Positions 51,406-61,330 of a stretch of 64,000 nt of DNA are shown here, piece by piece. Origin of the DNA: Acidobacteriota bacterium. Lineage in GTDB: Bacteria; Acidobacteriota; Terriglobia; Terriglobales; Acidobacteriaceae. Below the pieces are notes generated by a model that had not been told where the DNA came from, did not search any database, and saw only the letters and a list, made by a program, of their open reading frames with translations. Location: contig JAFDVR010000002.1 in the NCBI GenBank assembly GCA_018268855.1, positions 186,001 to 250,000 of the forward strand. Direction: 5' to 3'. Both the position numbers and the translations under genes were made by a program. Position 1 is the stretch's first letter. Every line of letters starts with the position of its first letter.

Positions 51406-52859
51406 CGTTTACCTGCTTTCGTAGATCCAAACTCTGCTTCAAAGGCGCGTACGCGGTGGTCGAGTTCGCGCAACGCGGCGGCCTTATCAGCAGGTGCAAG
51501 AAAACTGTACTCGATACTGTTGTGCGCTGACTGCTTGAGATCGCGATAGCTGAGATTCTGCTCCAGTACGGCACGCATGTATTCGTTGGTGAGATCGATG
51601 CGCGAGACGCCTTCATCATCCGTTGAAAGCGCAAATGGAACGTGGGCTGCGCGATAGCTTGCGAGCGGATGATTCGCGCCCTTGATGCCGAGAATCACGT
51701 CGTTCGAGGTGAGATTGATCTCTACCATGATGTGTTTTGCGGCCATCTCGCGGAGTAGGCCGTCGGCATCGTCTTCATACATAATGTCCACGCCGTGTCC
51801 GATGCGTTCCGCGTGAGCGACTTCGACTGCCTCGCGGATGTGAAAGCGCAGGCCCTCCGGTGGGACCATGCCGAATGCGAGTTCGCCTGCGTGGAGCGTG
51901 ATATGAACGTCGGGATAGAGCGTGTGGAGTTGGCCGACCATCTTCATCTCCATGTCGTATTGGCTCATGGAGGCGTAAGAGTCTTCCGGTTGCACGAAGT
52001 TGATGCCGACCACCTTTGGATATTGTTTTGCGAGTTCGAAACCGATGAGTGTCTGCGTGAAGACCTGCTCGGGCGTGAAGGCGCGCAGCACCTGGAAGAG
52101 ATACCGCACCTGCACGTTGCACTGCGGCTTGGGATGCGCGGAGTTGCACTCTCCGCGCGCAATGCGGTCGGCCTCTGCGGCCTCAAACTCGGCGCGGTCG
52201 GCAGCGACTGCGCGTTGCAGGTCTCCCGGCTTGATGGCGGCGCGTGCTGCGGCAACATCACCGGTGTAATGGATCGCCTGCGCGAGTTGCAGCGCGATAC
52301 CGAGATCCGGCGTGTTCATGATTTCGAGATACTGCTCGTTCTGCGCGGCGGCGCGTGCGGCCACTTCGTCGAGCCAGCGGCCTGTGTGGAGATCGCCTGC
52401 TGCTCCGAATTTGTCGAAGGTGGCGAAGAACTGGTCGTGTCCGCTGAAGCCGGGCGTGGGTACCCATGAACGCATGGAGAAGTTGTTGACCAGCGCATCG
52501 TAGAGGTCCTGATCGTGCAGCGCAGCGCTGGCGGGAACGAGCTTGTCTCCGCAGACGGGTTTGGGTGGCATGCTCCTGGTGCTGGCCTTAGCAGCGACGA
52601 AGGCCATCTTTGTTTTGTCGATGCAGATGAGGTCGTGCGCCGCCGCGTCGATGAAGTTTTCCGCATACACCGCGCCGCTGAGATGCATGTGCAGGTCGCC
52701 GCCCTTGGGCATGCGATAGAGGAATGCGCGCAGAGCGGGCGGGTTCTTTTTAGCGGCTTCGAAGGCGCGTTCTGCTGCTGAGGTTTGGGCGTTCGCAGTG
52801 CAGGCTGAAGTGGTGAGTACGAGTAGAAGAACGCTAACGATGCGGCTGGCCTTGGGCAT
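51402..52859 (-). CDS. Secreted adenosine deaminase-like protein
   Basis: A 485-residue amidohydrolase with a signal peptide (ASRIVSVLLLVLTTSACTANAQ). Metal and catalytic motifs of the adenosine deaminase family are present: GGDLHMHLSGAVY (HxH), ITLHAGE, ERIGHGVDI, and LSTDDEGVS with the aspartate pair. The length and secretion resemble ADGF/CECR1-type enzymes, which deaminate extracellular adenosine to inosine. ATG 52859 is used; a TTG five codons earlier is possible. With the fucosidase it may scavenge external nucleosides and sugars. Confidence 0.9.
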   Translation of the reverse strand: MPKASRIVSVLLLVLTTSACTANAQTSAAERAFEAAKKNPPALRAFLYRMPKGGDLHMHLSGAVYAENFIDAAAHDLICIDKTKMAFVAAKASTRSMPPKPVCGDKLVPASAALHDQDLYDALVNNFSMRSWVPTPGFSGHDQFFATFDKFGAAGDLHTGRWLDEVAARAAAQNEQYLEIMNTPDLGIALQLAQAIHYTGDVAAARAAIKPGDLQRAVAADRAEFEAAEADRIARGECNSAHPKPQCNVQVRYLFQVLRAFTPEQVFTQTLIGFELAKQYPKVVGINFVQPEDSYASMSQYDMEMKMVGQLHTLYPDVHITLHAGELAFGMVPPEGLRFHIREAVEVAHAERIGHGVDIMYEDDADGLLREMAAKHIMVEINLTSNDVILGIKGANHPLASYRAAHVPFALSTDDEGVSRIDLTNEYMRAVLEQNLSYRDLKQSAHNSIEYSFLAPADKAAALRELDHRVRAFEAEFGSTKAGKR

Positions 52860-52941
52860 GGGCTCTCTTTTCAAGCGAAATTGTGGGCCGATGGATTGTT
52901 GGCAGAATACCGAATCTGCACGGCGAGAGGGAGTGGTGCGT

Positions 52942-52970
52942 TTGGCGGATGCGGTGCGGCTTGGTATACT
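52942..52970 (+). promoter_or_regulatory. Promoter of tRNA-Phe
   Basis: TTGGCG lies 17 bases from TATACT, which has an extended -10 (TGG). It is 69 bases upstream of the tRNA. It also lies upstream of the divergent deaminase gene. Confidence 0.55.
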
Positions 52971-53039
52971 CAGGAACGACGCTGGCGCTCCACCGCCGGC
53001 GACTCACCGAGGGTTTGAGCGGCAACGCTCCCATCCAAC

Positions 53040-53114
53040 GGCCAGATAGCTCAGTGGTAGAGCGCGGCCCTGAAAAGGCCGGCGTCGGCGGTTCGATCCC
53101 GTCTCTGGCCACCA
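53040..53114 (+). tRNA. tRNA-Phe (anticodon GAA)
   Basis: The acceptor stem 53040-53046 pairs with 53104-53110, D arm TAGCTCAGTGGTAGAGC, anticodon GAA at 53072-53074 in a 5-bp stem, T loop GGTTCGATCCC, and encoded CCA. The GH51 gene starts 50 bases downstream. Confidence 0.96.
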
Positions 53115-53163
53115 CTCTCCTCTTCAGTTCAGAAGCTTGCAAGCAGTTGTATAGTGATTCGCA

Positions 53164-55044
53164 ATGAACTATGGATTGCAAACCGCTTCATGCCTCCTAA
53201 CGTTGGCATCATGTGCTGTATGCGCCAGCGCACAAGTGCCTACGCTTTCTGTGGATGCCACAAAGCGCATCTCTGAGGTGAGCCCGACTCTGTATGGTCT
53301 GATGACGGAAGAGATCAACTACTCCTATGACGGTGGTCTCTACGCAGAGATGGTGCGCGATCGCTTCTTTGGCAAAACATGGTCGGCCTGGTCTCCGGTC
53401 ATACGCGGTGATGCTGTTGCAAAGTTTGGTCGGGGCAAGGGTGGACCCAGTAAAGCGCTTTCAGGTAGTTATCAACTTACTATCGAGCGTGCGTCCAAGG
53501 CCTCTCCGGCGGGCATTGCGAATAGCGGCTTCTGGGGCATGGCCGTTATGCCATCGACGAAATATCGCGGCTCCTTTTATGCTGCCGCGAAAGGCATCTC
53601 TACTGCGCGTGCCCTTCTTGTGGACGACAACACAGGCAGCACGCTGGCAGAAGCATCGGTTCCGCTAACGGGCGAGAAGTGGAAGCAATATACCTTTGAA
53701 CTGCGGACGAATGCAAATGTGTCAAAAGGTGCCGCGCACCATCTGGAAATACTCTTTGACCAACCGGGAGAAATCCGTCTGCAATTGGTATCGCTCTTTC
53801 CTCCGACTTATCACGATCGCCCAAATGGCTTTCGACCAGACCTGATGCAGATGATGGCTGCGATGAAGCCGAATTTCCTGCGGCTTCCAGGCGGCAATTA
53901 TTTAGAAGGCGACACGATCGCAGAGCGATTCAACTGGAAAGAAACTATCGGACCGCTTGTAGATCGTCCAACGCACCGCAGTCCCTGGGGATATGAATCG
54001 AGTGATGGCATGGGCCTGCTCGAGATGCTTGAGTGGTGCGAAGACCTGCATATGGAACCCGTTCTCGCCGTCTATGCAGGGTACTCCCTCAAAGGCCAAT
54101 ATGTTGTTGGCAAAGATCTTGAGCCTTATGTTCGGGAAGCGCTCGAAGAGATCGAATATGTTACCGGCGACAGCACCACCACATGGGGAGCGCGGCGCGC
54201 AGCCGATGGGCATCCTGCGCCATTTGTTCTTCGTTATGTTGAGATTGGAAATGAGGACGAATACGACAAATCCAAAAGCTACGACGACCGGTTCGAGCAA
54301 ATGGCGCGTGCCATTCGAGATCGCTATCCACAGCTAAAACTGATCGCCACCACGCGCGTGAGCAAAGGCAGTCCGGATATTATCGACGACCATTACTACC
54401 GTTTGCCGGATGAGTTCTTCGCGCTGATACACAAATATGACAACATGAGCCGGAGCGGGCCCAAAATATTTGTGGGCGAGTGGGCCACTCGCACCGGTTC
54501 GCCAACTCCGGATTTTGGCGCCGCTCTCGGCGATGCCGCATGGATGACCTCGCTGGAAAGAAATAGCGATCTCATCATCATGGCAAGCTACGCGCCTCTC
54601 TTTACTAATGTGAATCCTGGCGGCATGCAGTGGTCGAGCGATCTAATCGGCTATACCGCCGACCATGCCTATGGCTCACCGAGCTATTGGGCACAAGTTC
54701 TCTTCGCACAGCATCTTGGCCAAAGCGTGGTGCAGTCGCAATCTACTCATACAGGAGATCGCTTCTTCTGGTCCGCAACCACTTCTGCAAAGACGCTTCA
54801 CCTCAAACTGGTAAATGCTTCGAACCGGCCACTCCGATTAGCCATGCAATTAAAAGGCGTGGCATCTGGTTCGGCCAGCATGTGGTCGCTTCACGCTGCT
54901 ACTCGTTGGGCAACTAATTCCATTACGCACCCGCGCAACATCATCCCGGTGCAAACCTCTTTGCCAGTCTCCAGAAGTTTGCATTTAACGCATCAGATCC
55001 CCGCAAATACAATCCAGGTTATCGATCTTCCGCTTAGGCGTTGA
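53164..55044 (+). CDS. Exported alpha-L-arabinofuranosidase (GH51-like)
   Basis: A 626-residue hydrolase with a signal peptide ending CASA. It should release alpha-L-arabinofuranose from plant polysaccharides. After an N-terminal carbohydrate-binding-like beta region (residues 60-215) comes the catalytic barrel: FLRLPGGNYLEGDTIAERFNW, the acid/base glutamate in VEIGNEDEYD and the nucleophile in IFVGEWATRTG, then a C-terminal beta domain. The order and motifs are those of GH51. Base composition begins to drop here compared with upstream genes. A tRNA gene lies just upstream. Confidence 0.9.
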   Translation: MNYGLQTASCLLTLASCAVCASAQVPTLSVDATKRISEVSPTLYGLMTEEINYSYDGGLYAEMVRDRFFGKTWSAWSPVIRGDAVAKFGRGKGGPSKALSGSYQLTIERASKASPAGIANSGFWGMAVMPSTKYRGSFYAAAKGISTARALLVDDNTGSTLAEASVPLTGEKWKQYTFELRTNANVSKGAAHHLEILFDQPGEIRLQLVSLFPPTYHDRPNGFRPDLMQMMAAMKPNFLRLPGGNYLEGDTIAERFNWKETIGPLVDRPTHRSPWGYESSDGMGLLEMLEWCEDLHMEPVLAVYAGYSLKGQYVVGKDLEPYVREALEEIEYVTGDSTTTWGARRAADGHPAPFVLRYVEIGNEDEYDKSKSYDDRFEQMARAIRDRYPQLKLIATTRVSKGSPDIIDDHYYRLPDEFFALIHKYDNMSRSGPKIFVGEWATRTGSPTPDFGAALGDAAWMTSLERNSDLIIMASYAPLFTNVNPGGMQWSSDLIGYTADHAYGSPSYWAQVLFAQHLGQSVVQSQSTHTGDRFFWSATTSAKTLHLKLVNASNRPLRLAMQLKGVASGSASMWSLHAATRWATNSITHPRNIIPVQTSLPVSRSLHLTHQIPANTIQVIDLPLRR

Positions 55045-55088
55045 ATTCGGTCGAGGAACTGCTCAGCCAGATTCAAATTTGGTAGATG

Positions 55089-55682
55089 TTATCTGTGCCG
55101 GATAATTTGTGCGGGTATACCGGCGACGATGGCATATTCTGGCACAGATTTTGTAACGACACTACCCGCTGCAACGATTGCTCCTCTCCCAATATGAACT
55201 CCTGGAAGAATCGTCGCGTTAGTGCCAATCCATACGTCGTCGGAAATAACGACTCCTAACTTATCCATGCGCCATACCTGATGACCCATCGGCTGCTCGC
55301 GTTCCATACCATGATTCGATCCTATGATGGAAACACCCTGAGCAATTAAACAATGAGAGCCAATGCGAGTTATCCCAGCAGCGCGAATGTTGTTAAGTTC
55401 ACCAATGTAGGTGTGGTTTCCTATTTCGAGAGTCACTGGATGAGGGGAGCTTTGCATCGGATCGGCTTCGACCGAAAGGATGGTATAAGCACCTACTGAA
55501 ATCTCTGTGCCAAGCAATAACTGCGATCCTTTGGTGACTCGAATAAAAGCACGCGGGTCGATTCTGCAAGTCGGATTCAAAGATGCAATCCGTTCAATCA
55601 CATACCGATCCCGGATAAGTCGCAGTTGATTTTTGATGAATCTATTTAGAAATCTATATAGCATAGGGTAACTGTTCGTCAT
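55089..55682 (-). CDS. Hexapeptide-repeat O-acetyltransferase
   Basis: A 197-residue left-handed beta-helix acyltransferase. Hexapeptide repeats are visible ([28 protein letters not shown] with the catalytic histidine, and [29 protein letters not shown]). It resembles NodL/LacA/WbbJ-type sugar O-acetyltransferases and is likely to acetylate a surface glycan. It is the last gene of the low-GC minus-strand glycan cluster. Confidence 0.85.
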   Translation of the reverse strand: MTNSYPMLYRFLNRFIKNQLRLIRDRYVIERIASLNPTCRIDPRAFIRVTKGSQLLLGTEISVGAYTILSVEADPMQSSPHPVTLEIGNHTYIGELNNIRAAGITRIGSHCLIAQGVSIIGSNHGMEREQPMGHQVWRMDKLGVVISDDVWIGTNATILPGVHIGRGAIVAAGSVVTKSVPEYAIVAGIPAQIIRHR

Positions 55683-55700
55683 TATCTGACTAAATTAAAA

Positions 55701-56807
55701 CTATACGTATTTTGAAAATGTATCGATATACGTTCTCTCAATGGCAGATTCCTGATAAATATCCAGTACTCGTTTCAGACCACTCTTTGAAAGCCGAGTT
55801 CTCTCTTCTGGATGATGCTGCAGCCATTGGATACTGCTTCGTAGTGCTTCTACATCTCCAGCACGGTAAAGTGCGGCGCACATCTCCTCGCCGGAGATTT
55901 CTTTCATTGAAGAGATGTCCGATCCGAGACAAGGTAGACCCATTGCCATGGATTCCAGGGGGACTTGAGGCAAGCCCTCGAAGCCTTCGGAAGAGGGAAA
56001 TACAAGAAGGTCCGCATTGCGATAAAACGGTCTGCAATCGGCTTGAAAGCCAACGAATTCCACTGGGAGGCCCTTCGATCTCTCTTTCACGAGGCCCATA
56101 TCCTGACCGTCTCCAGCAACGGTCAGTAAAAGGCCCGGGCATCCTCGGACAGCCTCTATCAGGTCAAAAATACCCTTGTTCTTCACGACACGTCCAACGA
56201 AGAGAAGCCGAAACGGAACACCCGTTTTAGTGGAGGCGGTATCCGTTTGTAACCCGTCTTCCAGGAACATCGGAGTGACCCAGGTCGGTACAAAGTTCAG
56301 ACGCGAAGGAGGTAGATATTTGGAGAGTTGTGTTTCGATCAGACGCGAGACGCAGAAGATGCTGCACGCCGCATGTAAGGAAAGCAGTACCATCCATCGC
56401 TTCAAAAAGATGGGGACCCGGGAACCCTCCTTGAGAAAGAGATCTGTGAAAGGGGTGTGCCTCGTGGATAGCACGTTCAGGCCAAGACATTTCAGCGGTA
56501 AACCCAGATAGCTTTCAGGTTGTCCGTTTAGATGCACTGCATGCACTGGATAACGCGCTACCATTTTGAGAGCTTCCCACATCGCATATCGATATCTGGC
56601 GGCCCCTCTCATAGCAGGTGCGGATAGAACGGTTTCTATCCCTAATGCAGATAAGTCTTTCGCCAGGCCTGCGCAGCAGGTAATTGCAAGTAGACGAAAA
56701 TGAGGAACCAGGATTTTAGCTAATTTGACGTAGTACGTCTCGGCGCCACCATATTCGTATCCCAAACTCACAAATAATAAAAACGGTTTTTCCGTGGAGG
56801 TCGGCAT
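55701..56807 (-). CDS. Family 4 glycosyltransferase
   Basis: A 368-residue GT-B enzyme that moves a sugar from a nucleotide donor to a growing polysaccharide. N-terminal glycine-rich loop YEYGGAETYYVKLAKIL; C-terminal donor domain with LFVGRVVKNKGIFDLIEAV and the EGFEGLPQVPLESMAMGLP motif (E-x7-E). It lies 18 bases before the acetyltransferase gene and 5 bases after the GT2 gene, so all are in one operon. Base composition is low-GC compared with the rest of the window. Confidence 0.88.
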   Translation of the reverse strand: MPTSTEKPFLLFVSLGYEYGGAETYYVKLAKILVPHFRLLAITCCAGLAKDLSALGIETVLSAPAMRGAARYRYAMWEALKMVARYPVHAVHLNGQPESYLGLPLKCLGLNVLSTRHTPFTDLFLKEGSRVPIFLKRWMVLLSLHAACSIFCVSRLIETQLSKYLPPSRLNFVPTWVTPMFLEDGLQTDTASTKTGVPFRLLFVGRVVKNKGIFDLIEAVRGCPGLLLTVAGDGQDMGLVKERSKGLPVEFVGFQADCRPFYRNADLLVFPSSEGFEGLPQVPLESMAMGLPCLGSDISSMKEISGEEMCAALYRAGDVEALRSSIQWLQHHPEERTRLSKSGLKRVLDIYQESAIERTYIDTFSKYV

Positions 56808-56812
56808 CTATT

Positions 56813-57727
56813 TCACCTGCAATATTGAGCTATGGTAGGCGCAGCATCTTCCCTGCGTTGGAGAAGCCGCATAGCAACGGCTGCACGAAGCGGTGCCACA
56901 GCTTTCATCGCACGAATTGGAGACCACACGGAACCGGCTATTTTAATTGGTCCTGACAGTCCGGCCTTTCTCCTGAGGCGTGCGGTCTGCATCCACGCTA
57001 GCGGATTCCATGCATCGAACTCAGAAATGAGTGATTCGAATTCTTCAACGAGAATTTGCATTGAGCAGTTTTGGGCAGTGTCCGTACCTGCATGGCGACG
57101 ATAAAGATATCCGGGCCTATTGATATTTGCGTAATTGCCGCGCTGCAGAATTTGCAGGCAAAATTTCAGATCAGATATAAAACGGTATTTTGGATCTACC
57201 TTAATGCCATCAGCGCACGCTCTTCGATACATATAGTTAGATGGGCCACCAATGTAATTACTTAGTCCTGTAAGGCATGTCGATATCACACTCCTTCCCG
57301 GACGTTTTCCGGGAAGATAATGCACTCTCTTTTGTGGATGAAGGTGTTCGTCTGTTTCGATTAGATCGGACGTGACCAGACAAACATCGGAGCTCGTGCG
57401 CAAAATATCTAACTGCTGCGGTAAAACGCCATCAAGAAGAACGTCATCAGCGCACAAGAACTTTATGTATTTGCCAGACGCTTTCTCCAGACATCGATTT
57501 CCATTTTCTCGTGAACCCAGATTTGAAGAATTACGGAAGTATTTTAGGTAAGGATTGTTTAGGGATCGGATTACTTCTTCCGTGTTATCTGTGGAGGCAT
57601 TATCAACCACAATAATTTCAAAATCCGTCAAGCCCTGACGCATAACTGATTCCAGCGCCGCAGAAAGATATTGAGCGCAGTTATATGTAGGTATACATAT
57701 GGAAAGCTCAGGAGAAACGGTATTCAT
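56813..57727 (-). CDS. Family 2 glycosyltransferase
   Basis: A 304-residue GT-A enzyme: ELSICIPTYNCAQYLSAAL at the N terminus, FEIIVVDNASTDNTEEV, and KFLCADDVLLDG with the DxD-like metal site. It should add a sugar to the glycan made by this cluster. ATG 57727 has AGGA upstream and overlaps the flippase stop by 4 bases (ATGA), which decides it over the longer frame to 57757. Confidence 0.88.
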   Translation of the reverse strand: MNTVSPELSICIPTYNCAQYLSAALESVMRQGLTDFEIIVVDNASTDNTEEVIRSLNNPYLKYFRNSSNLGSRENGNRCLEKASGKYIKFLCADDVLLDGVLPQQLDILRTSSDVCLVTSDLIETDEHLHPQKRVHYLPGKRPGRSVISTCLTGLSNYIGGPSNYMYRRACADGIKVDPKYRFISDLKFCLQILQRGNYANINRPGYLYRRHAGTDTAQNCSMQILVEEFESLISEFDAWNPLAWMQTARLRRKAGLSGPIKIAGSVWSPIRAMKAVAPLRAAVAMRLLQRREDAAPTIAQYCR

Positions 57728-59139
57728 AGCGCTTTTTCCTGTACATCCTGATGCCACAGGCGCCGGTATTTAGAAAATATAGCGGTTGTCCAGGCAATGC
57801 CTAAAATGGTGATGGTGAAGTATCCCGCAATCATTCCAATCGCGCCATAAAGACGGCCCAGAATAATGGTTGTAGCGCAGACGCAGAGTGCTCCCACAAC
57901 GGAATTGAGCAAAAACTTCTCTTCTTTATGTGCCCGCAAATAGAGCGCCTGGGCAAACGTAATAACGTTCAGGATGGTAGTCAGCAGCAATAGCCCAAAG
58001 GCGGTCGGCCCTAAAATCCGGTGGCCGAAGGCTGTTCCGTGTATATGCAGATAAAGGCAAATAAGCCACAGCGCAGCCGACCCCAGGAGAGAAACGCCTA
58101 CTGCCTGCTTAACCGCGCGGAAGAAGAGGTGATCGAGATCGTGAAACTTCTTTAGTGCTATCAGAGAACCAAATGGGGCAGATTTTGTACTCACCCATGA
58201 GACTGCAACGGCCTGGACCGCGTTTGCCATGCTCAACGACATGCCCATCTGACCGGCAGCTACCGGGCCCCAAAACCTGAACAACACTGGATTGAATAAC
58301 TGAAACAGGAAATATCCGCAGAGCCAGCTAATGGCAATTCGCCATTGAAACGACCACACCTCGGCCATCCACCGGATACGGTGTGGCCCTGGATGGTGGC
58401 GGATGAGCGTCTTCAATAGCACCCAACGGCGTGAGAGCCATACCAGTGCTGTACCAGCCATACCGAAGAGCATCATCGCTGGCGCAAACAGTCCATGTCC
58501 TATAACCAGTGCAGACCATGCAAGAATGCTTCCGACGACCGACTGCATGAAACGAAGACGAGCGACCTGGGTGACATAACCGCAGCCTTCAAGAAACGAC
58601 AACAGCGGATCGATCTGGAAGGTAAGGACTACAGCACACACGGCTGCGCACCAGGGAAACTTCCAGACGGAGTTGGATACGCCTGCCTGGCTGGTCGAAA
58701 AAAAACGGAAACCGACAGGCAGGAGCACTGAAAAAAGGCAGACTGCGGCAACAGAGTACCACCGGAGAGATTTTTGAATGACCGAAGCCAAACGGGACAG
58801 TGCAACAGGATCGCCCGTGATCTCGTAATCGGCAGAGATGGTCAGATGGGCCTTCTCATGGCTGGCCATTTGAAGAACAACGTAAGAGAATCCCAGCTCA
58901 AATACAATCTGAATGGCAACAAGGCTGCCGAAGGTATAGTAAAAGCCCTGTTCCACAGGAGAAAGGAAACGGGCAATGAGGGCCATCGTAACCAGCCCCG
59001 CCATGCTGGACCAGCCTCGCGCCAAAATAGTGAATGCAATGGCCCGATCAACCCCGAGAAAGCGCAAAACCCTTCGAAGCGGATGAAGCTGCCTCGCAGA
59101 GGGACCCAAGGGTTCGACGCCGGTATTTTCCTGATGCAT
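57724..59139 (-). CDS. Wzx-like polysaccharide flippase
   Basis: A 471-residue membrane protein with about 12 hydrophobic helices. The N-terminal ARGWSSMAGLVTMALIARFLSPVEQGFYYTFGSL stretch is typical of oligosaccharide flippases of the MATE/MOP group. It would move lipid-linked repeat units across the inner membrane. It is the first gene of the minus-strand glycan operon and is divergent from rmlB. Assignment rests on topology, N-terminal pattern and context. Confidence 0.8.
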   Translation of the reverse strand: MHQENTGVEPLGPSARQLHPLRRVLRFLGVDRAIAFTILARGWSSMAGLVTMALIARFLSPVEQGFYYTFGSLVAIQIVFELGFSYVVLQMASHEKAHLTISADYEITGDPVALSRLASVIQKSLRWYSVAAVCLFSVLLPVGFRFFSTSQAGVSNSVWKFPWCAAVCAVVLTFQIDPLLSFLEGCGYVTQVARLRFMQSVVGSILAWSALVIGHGLFAPAMMLFGMAGTALVWLSRRWVLLKTLIRHHPGPHRIRWMAEVWSFQWRIAISWLCGYFLFQLFNPVLFRFWGPVAAGQMGMSLSMANAVQAVAVSWVSTKSAPFGSLIALKKFHDLDHLFFRAVKQAVGVSLLGSAALWLICLYLHIHGTAFGHRILGPTAFGLLLLTTILNVITFAQALYLRAHKEEKFLLNSVVGALCVCATTIILGRLYGAIGMIAGYFTITILGIAWTTAIFSKYRRLWHQDVQEKAL

Positions 59140-59366
59140 CGTTTTAGTTTAGATGGCCGAAGCAGTCCCGCCGAATATTAAGATATCAATCCAGGGTGAA
59201 TCTCGATAACCATGCTGGCTATGCTGGATGGTTCTGCGATGATCTGTTCAAAAGCAGATACTATATCGTGAGGGCTATGAGCACGTGCATCACGCATGGA
59301 TGAACGTGTCATCATGGCTTTCGCTAAACGACCTTAACGAAACCGTAAGGGAAATACGAAGAGCCA

Positions 59367-60458
59367 ATGTCCTCACCCATTCTTATCACCGGCGGAGCAG
59401 GCTTCATCGGCAGCAACTTCGTTCTTGAATGGATAGGTAACAAGCGTGGTCCGCTCGTCAATCTCGACAAGCTGACCTATGCAGGTAATCCGCTTACGTT
59501 ATCGACAATTGAGAATGATCCGGATTACACCTTTGTTCATGGCGATATCTGTGATGCCGATCTTCTGCAGGGCCTCTTTCAGAAATACCGTTTTTCCGCT
59601 GTCCTGCATTTCGCAGCAGAGAGCCACGTCGACCGGTCCATCGCGGGCCCAGACGCATTTTTGACGACGAATATTCGCGGCACGTTTGAGCTATTGCAGG
59701 CAGCACGTAAGCATTACGACTCGCTTACAGGCGCAAAGCGGGATAACTTCCGGTTTTTGCATGTATCCACGGACGAGGTTTTCGGTACGCTTTCGCCGGA
59801 TGATCCGGCTTTCCATGAAGAGACACCGTACGCACCCAATTCACCGTATGCAGCCAGCAAGGCTGCCAGCGATCATCTGGTTCGTGCATGGCACCACACC
59901 TATAAATTGCCTACGCTGATGACGAACTGCTCAAATAACTATGGACCGTACCAGTTTCCTGAGAAGCTGATTCCCCTTATGATTGCGAACGCTCTTGCAG
60001 GGAAATCTTTGCCAGTCTATGGAGACGGCATGCAGGTCCGCGACTGGCTCTACGTAGGTGATCATTGTTCAGCGATTCGCACTGTGCTCGCGAAAGGTAA
60101 GCTGGGCGAGACATACAATATCGGTGGATGCAATCAGAGAACCAACATGGAAGTAGTTCACACGCTCTGCAATCTGCTAGATGAACTTGTGCCAGACTCG
60201 CCGCATCGTCCACATCGTAATCTGATTAAGCATGTCACCGACCGCCCTGGCCATGACCGTCGTTATGCGATTGATGCTCGAAAGATTGAGCGCGAACTAG
60301 GCTGGAAACCGGCGGAGAGTTTCGAAACAGGCTTCCGTAAAACGGTTGAGTGGTATCTGAACAATCCAGCCTGGGTTGAAGGTGTGACCAGTGGTGCCTA
60401 TCAGCACTGGATCGAAGAGAACTATGGCCATCGTACCGGCCAAACGGTGAGCGCATGA
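59367..60458 (+). CDS. rmlB: dTDP-glucose 4,6-dehydratase
   Basis: A 363-residue short-chain dehydrogenase-like enzyme, second step of dTDP-L-rhamnose synthesis. NAD site [28 protein letters not shown], catalytic STDEVFGTL and [15 protein letters not shown] (YxxxK). The sequence ends with about 20 extra residues after the family core. GAAGAG lies close upstream of the ATG. rmlA overlaps it by 4 bases (ATGA). Confidence 0.96.
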   Translation: MSSPILITGGAGFIGSNFVLEWIGNKRGPLVNLDKLTYAGNPLTLSTIENDPDYTFVHGDICDADLLQGLFQKYRFSAVLHFAAESHVDRSIAGPDAFLTTNIRGTFELLQAARKHYDSLTGAKRDNFRFLHVSTDEVFGTLSPDDPAFHEETPYAPNSPYAASKAASDHLVRAWHHTYKLPTLMTNCSNNYGPYQFPEKLIPLMIANALAGKSLPVYGDGMQVRDWLYVGDHCSAIRTVLAKGKLGETYNIGGCNQRTNMEVVHTLCNLLDELVPDSPHRPHRNLIKHVTDRPGHDRRYAIDARKIERELGWKPAESFETGFRKTVEWYLNNPAWVEGVTSGAYQHWIEENYGHRTGQTVSA

Positions 60459-61330
60459 AGGGCATCATTCTTGCCGGAGGCTCCGGCACACGGCTCCACC
60501 CCGTTACACAGGCTGTTTCCAAGCAATTGCTGCCTGTGTATGACAAGCCGATGGTCTACTACCCGCTCTCCGTGCTGATGCTGGCGGGAATTCAAGATAT
60601 TTTGCTGATCTCCACACCCATGGATACACCGAGGTTCCAGCAATTGCTTGGAGACGGCAGCCAATGGGGCATTTCGATTCAGTATGCCGTTCAACCATCT
60701 CCGGACGGTCTGGCACAGGCATTTTTGATTGGCAAAGAATTCCTCGCCGGTGAAGGCTGCTGTCTCGTTCTGGGCGACAATCTCTTCTTTGGCCATGACA
60801 TGGCGCGGATGTTGCAGCACGCCTCTGAAAACAAAGCTGGCGCTACGGTCTTCGCCTATCCGGTTGTTGATCCTGAACGGTATGGCGTTGTTGAGTTTGA
60901 TGAGAACCGCCGCGCGATCTCTTTGGAAGAGAAACCCGCTGTTCCCAAATCGCAATACGCCGTCACAGGTGTCTATTTTTACGACAAGCAGATTGTCTCG
61001 GTAGCCGAAAGTATTCGGCCATCTGCCCGCGGAGAACTCGAAATAACGGATGTAAACCGCTGGTACCTTGAGCACAATCAACTCCATGTTGAAATTATGG
61101 GCCGCGGCATTGCCTGGCTCGATACCGGTACGCACGACTCTTTACTGGAGGCGGCCAATTTCATTCATGCAATCGAACATCGTCAGGGGCTCAAGGTGGC
61201 TTGTCCTGAAGAGATCGCGTATCGCATGGGATGGATTACCGCAACGGAACTGGAAGCACTTGCAAAGAAGATTGGCAAAAGTACGTATGCCAATTATTTG
61301 CAGCGCATTTTGAAAGAACGATTCTTCTAG
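60455..61330 (+). CDS. rmlA: Glucose-1-phosphate thymidylyltransferase
   Basis: A 291-residue nucleotidyltransferase that makes dTDP-glucose, first step of rhamnose synthesis. Signature [36 protein letters not shown] and [13 protein letters not shown]. It is translationally coupled to rmlB, and rmlD starts directly after its stop (TAG-ATG). Confidence 0.96.
   Translation: MKGIILAGGSGTRLHPVTQAVSKQLLPVYDKPMVYYPLSVLMLAGIQDILLISTPMDTPRFQQLLGDGSQWGISIQYAVQPSPDGLAQAFLIGKEFLAGEGCCLVLGDNLFFGHDMARMLQHASENKAGATVFAYPVVDPERYGVVEFDENRRAISLEEKPAVPKSQYAVTGVYFYDKQIVSVAESIRPSARGELEITDVNRWYLEHNQLHVEIMGRGIAWLDTGTHDSLLEAANFIHAIEHRQGLKVACPEEIAYRMGWITATELEALAKKIGKSTYANYLQRILKERFF

Noticed and set aside
51065..51634. 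Extension of the fucosidase frame to 636 residues
   Set aside because: It runs through the small membrane protein and deaminase genes. The Tat signal and ribosome site mark the start at 51064.
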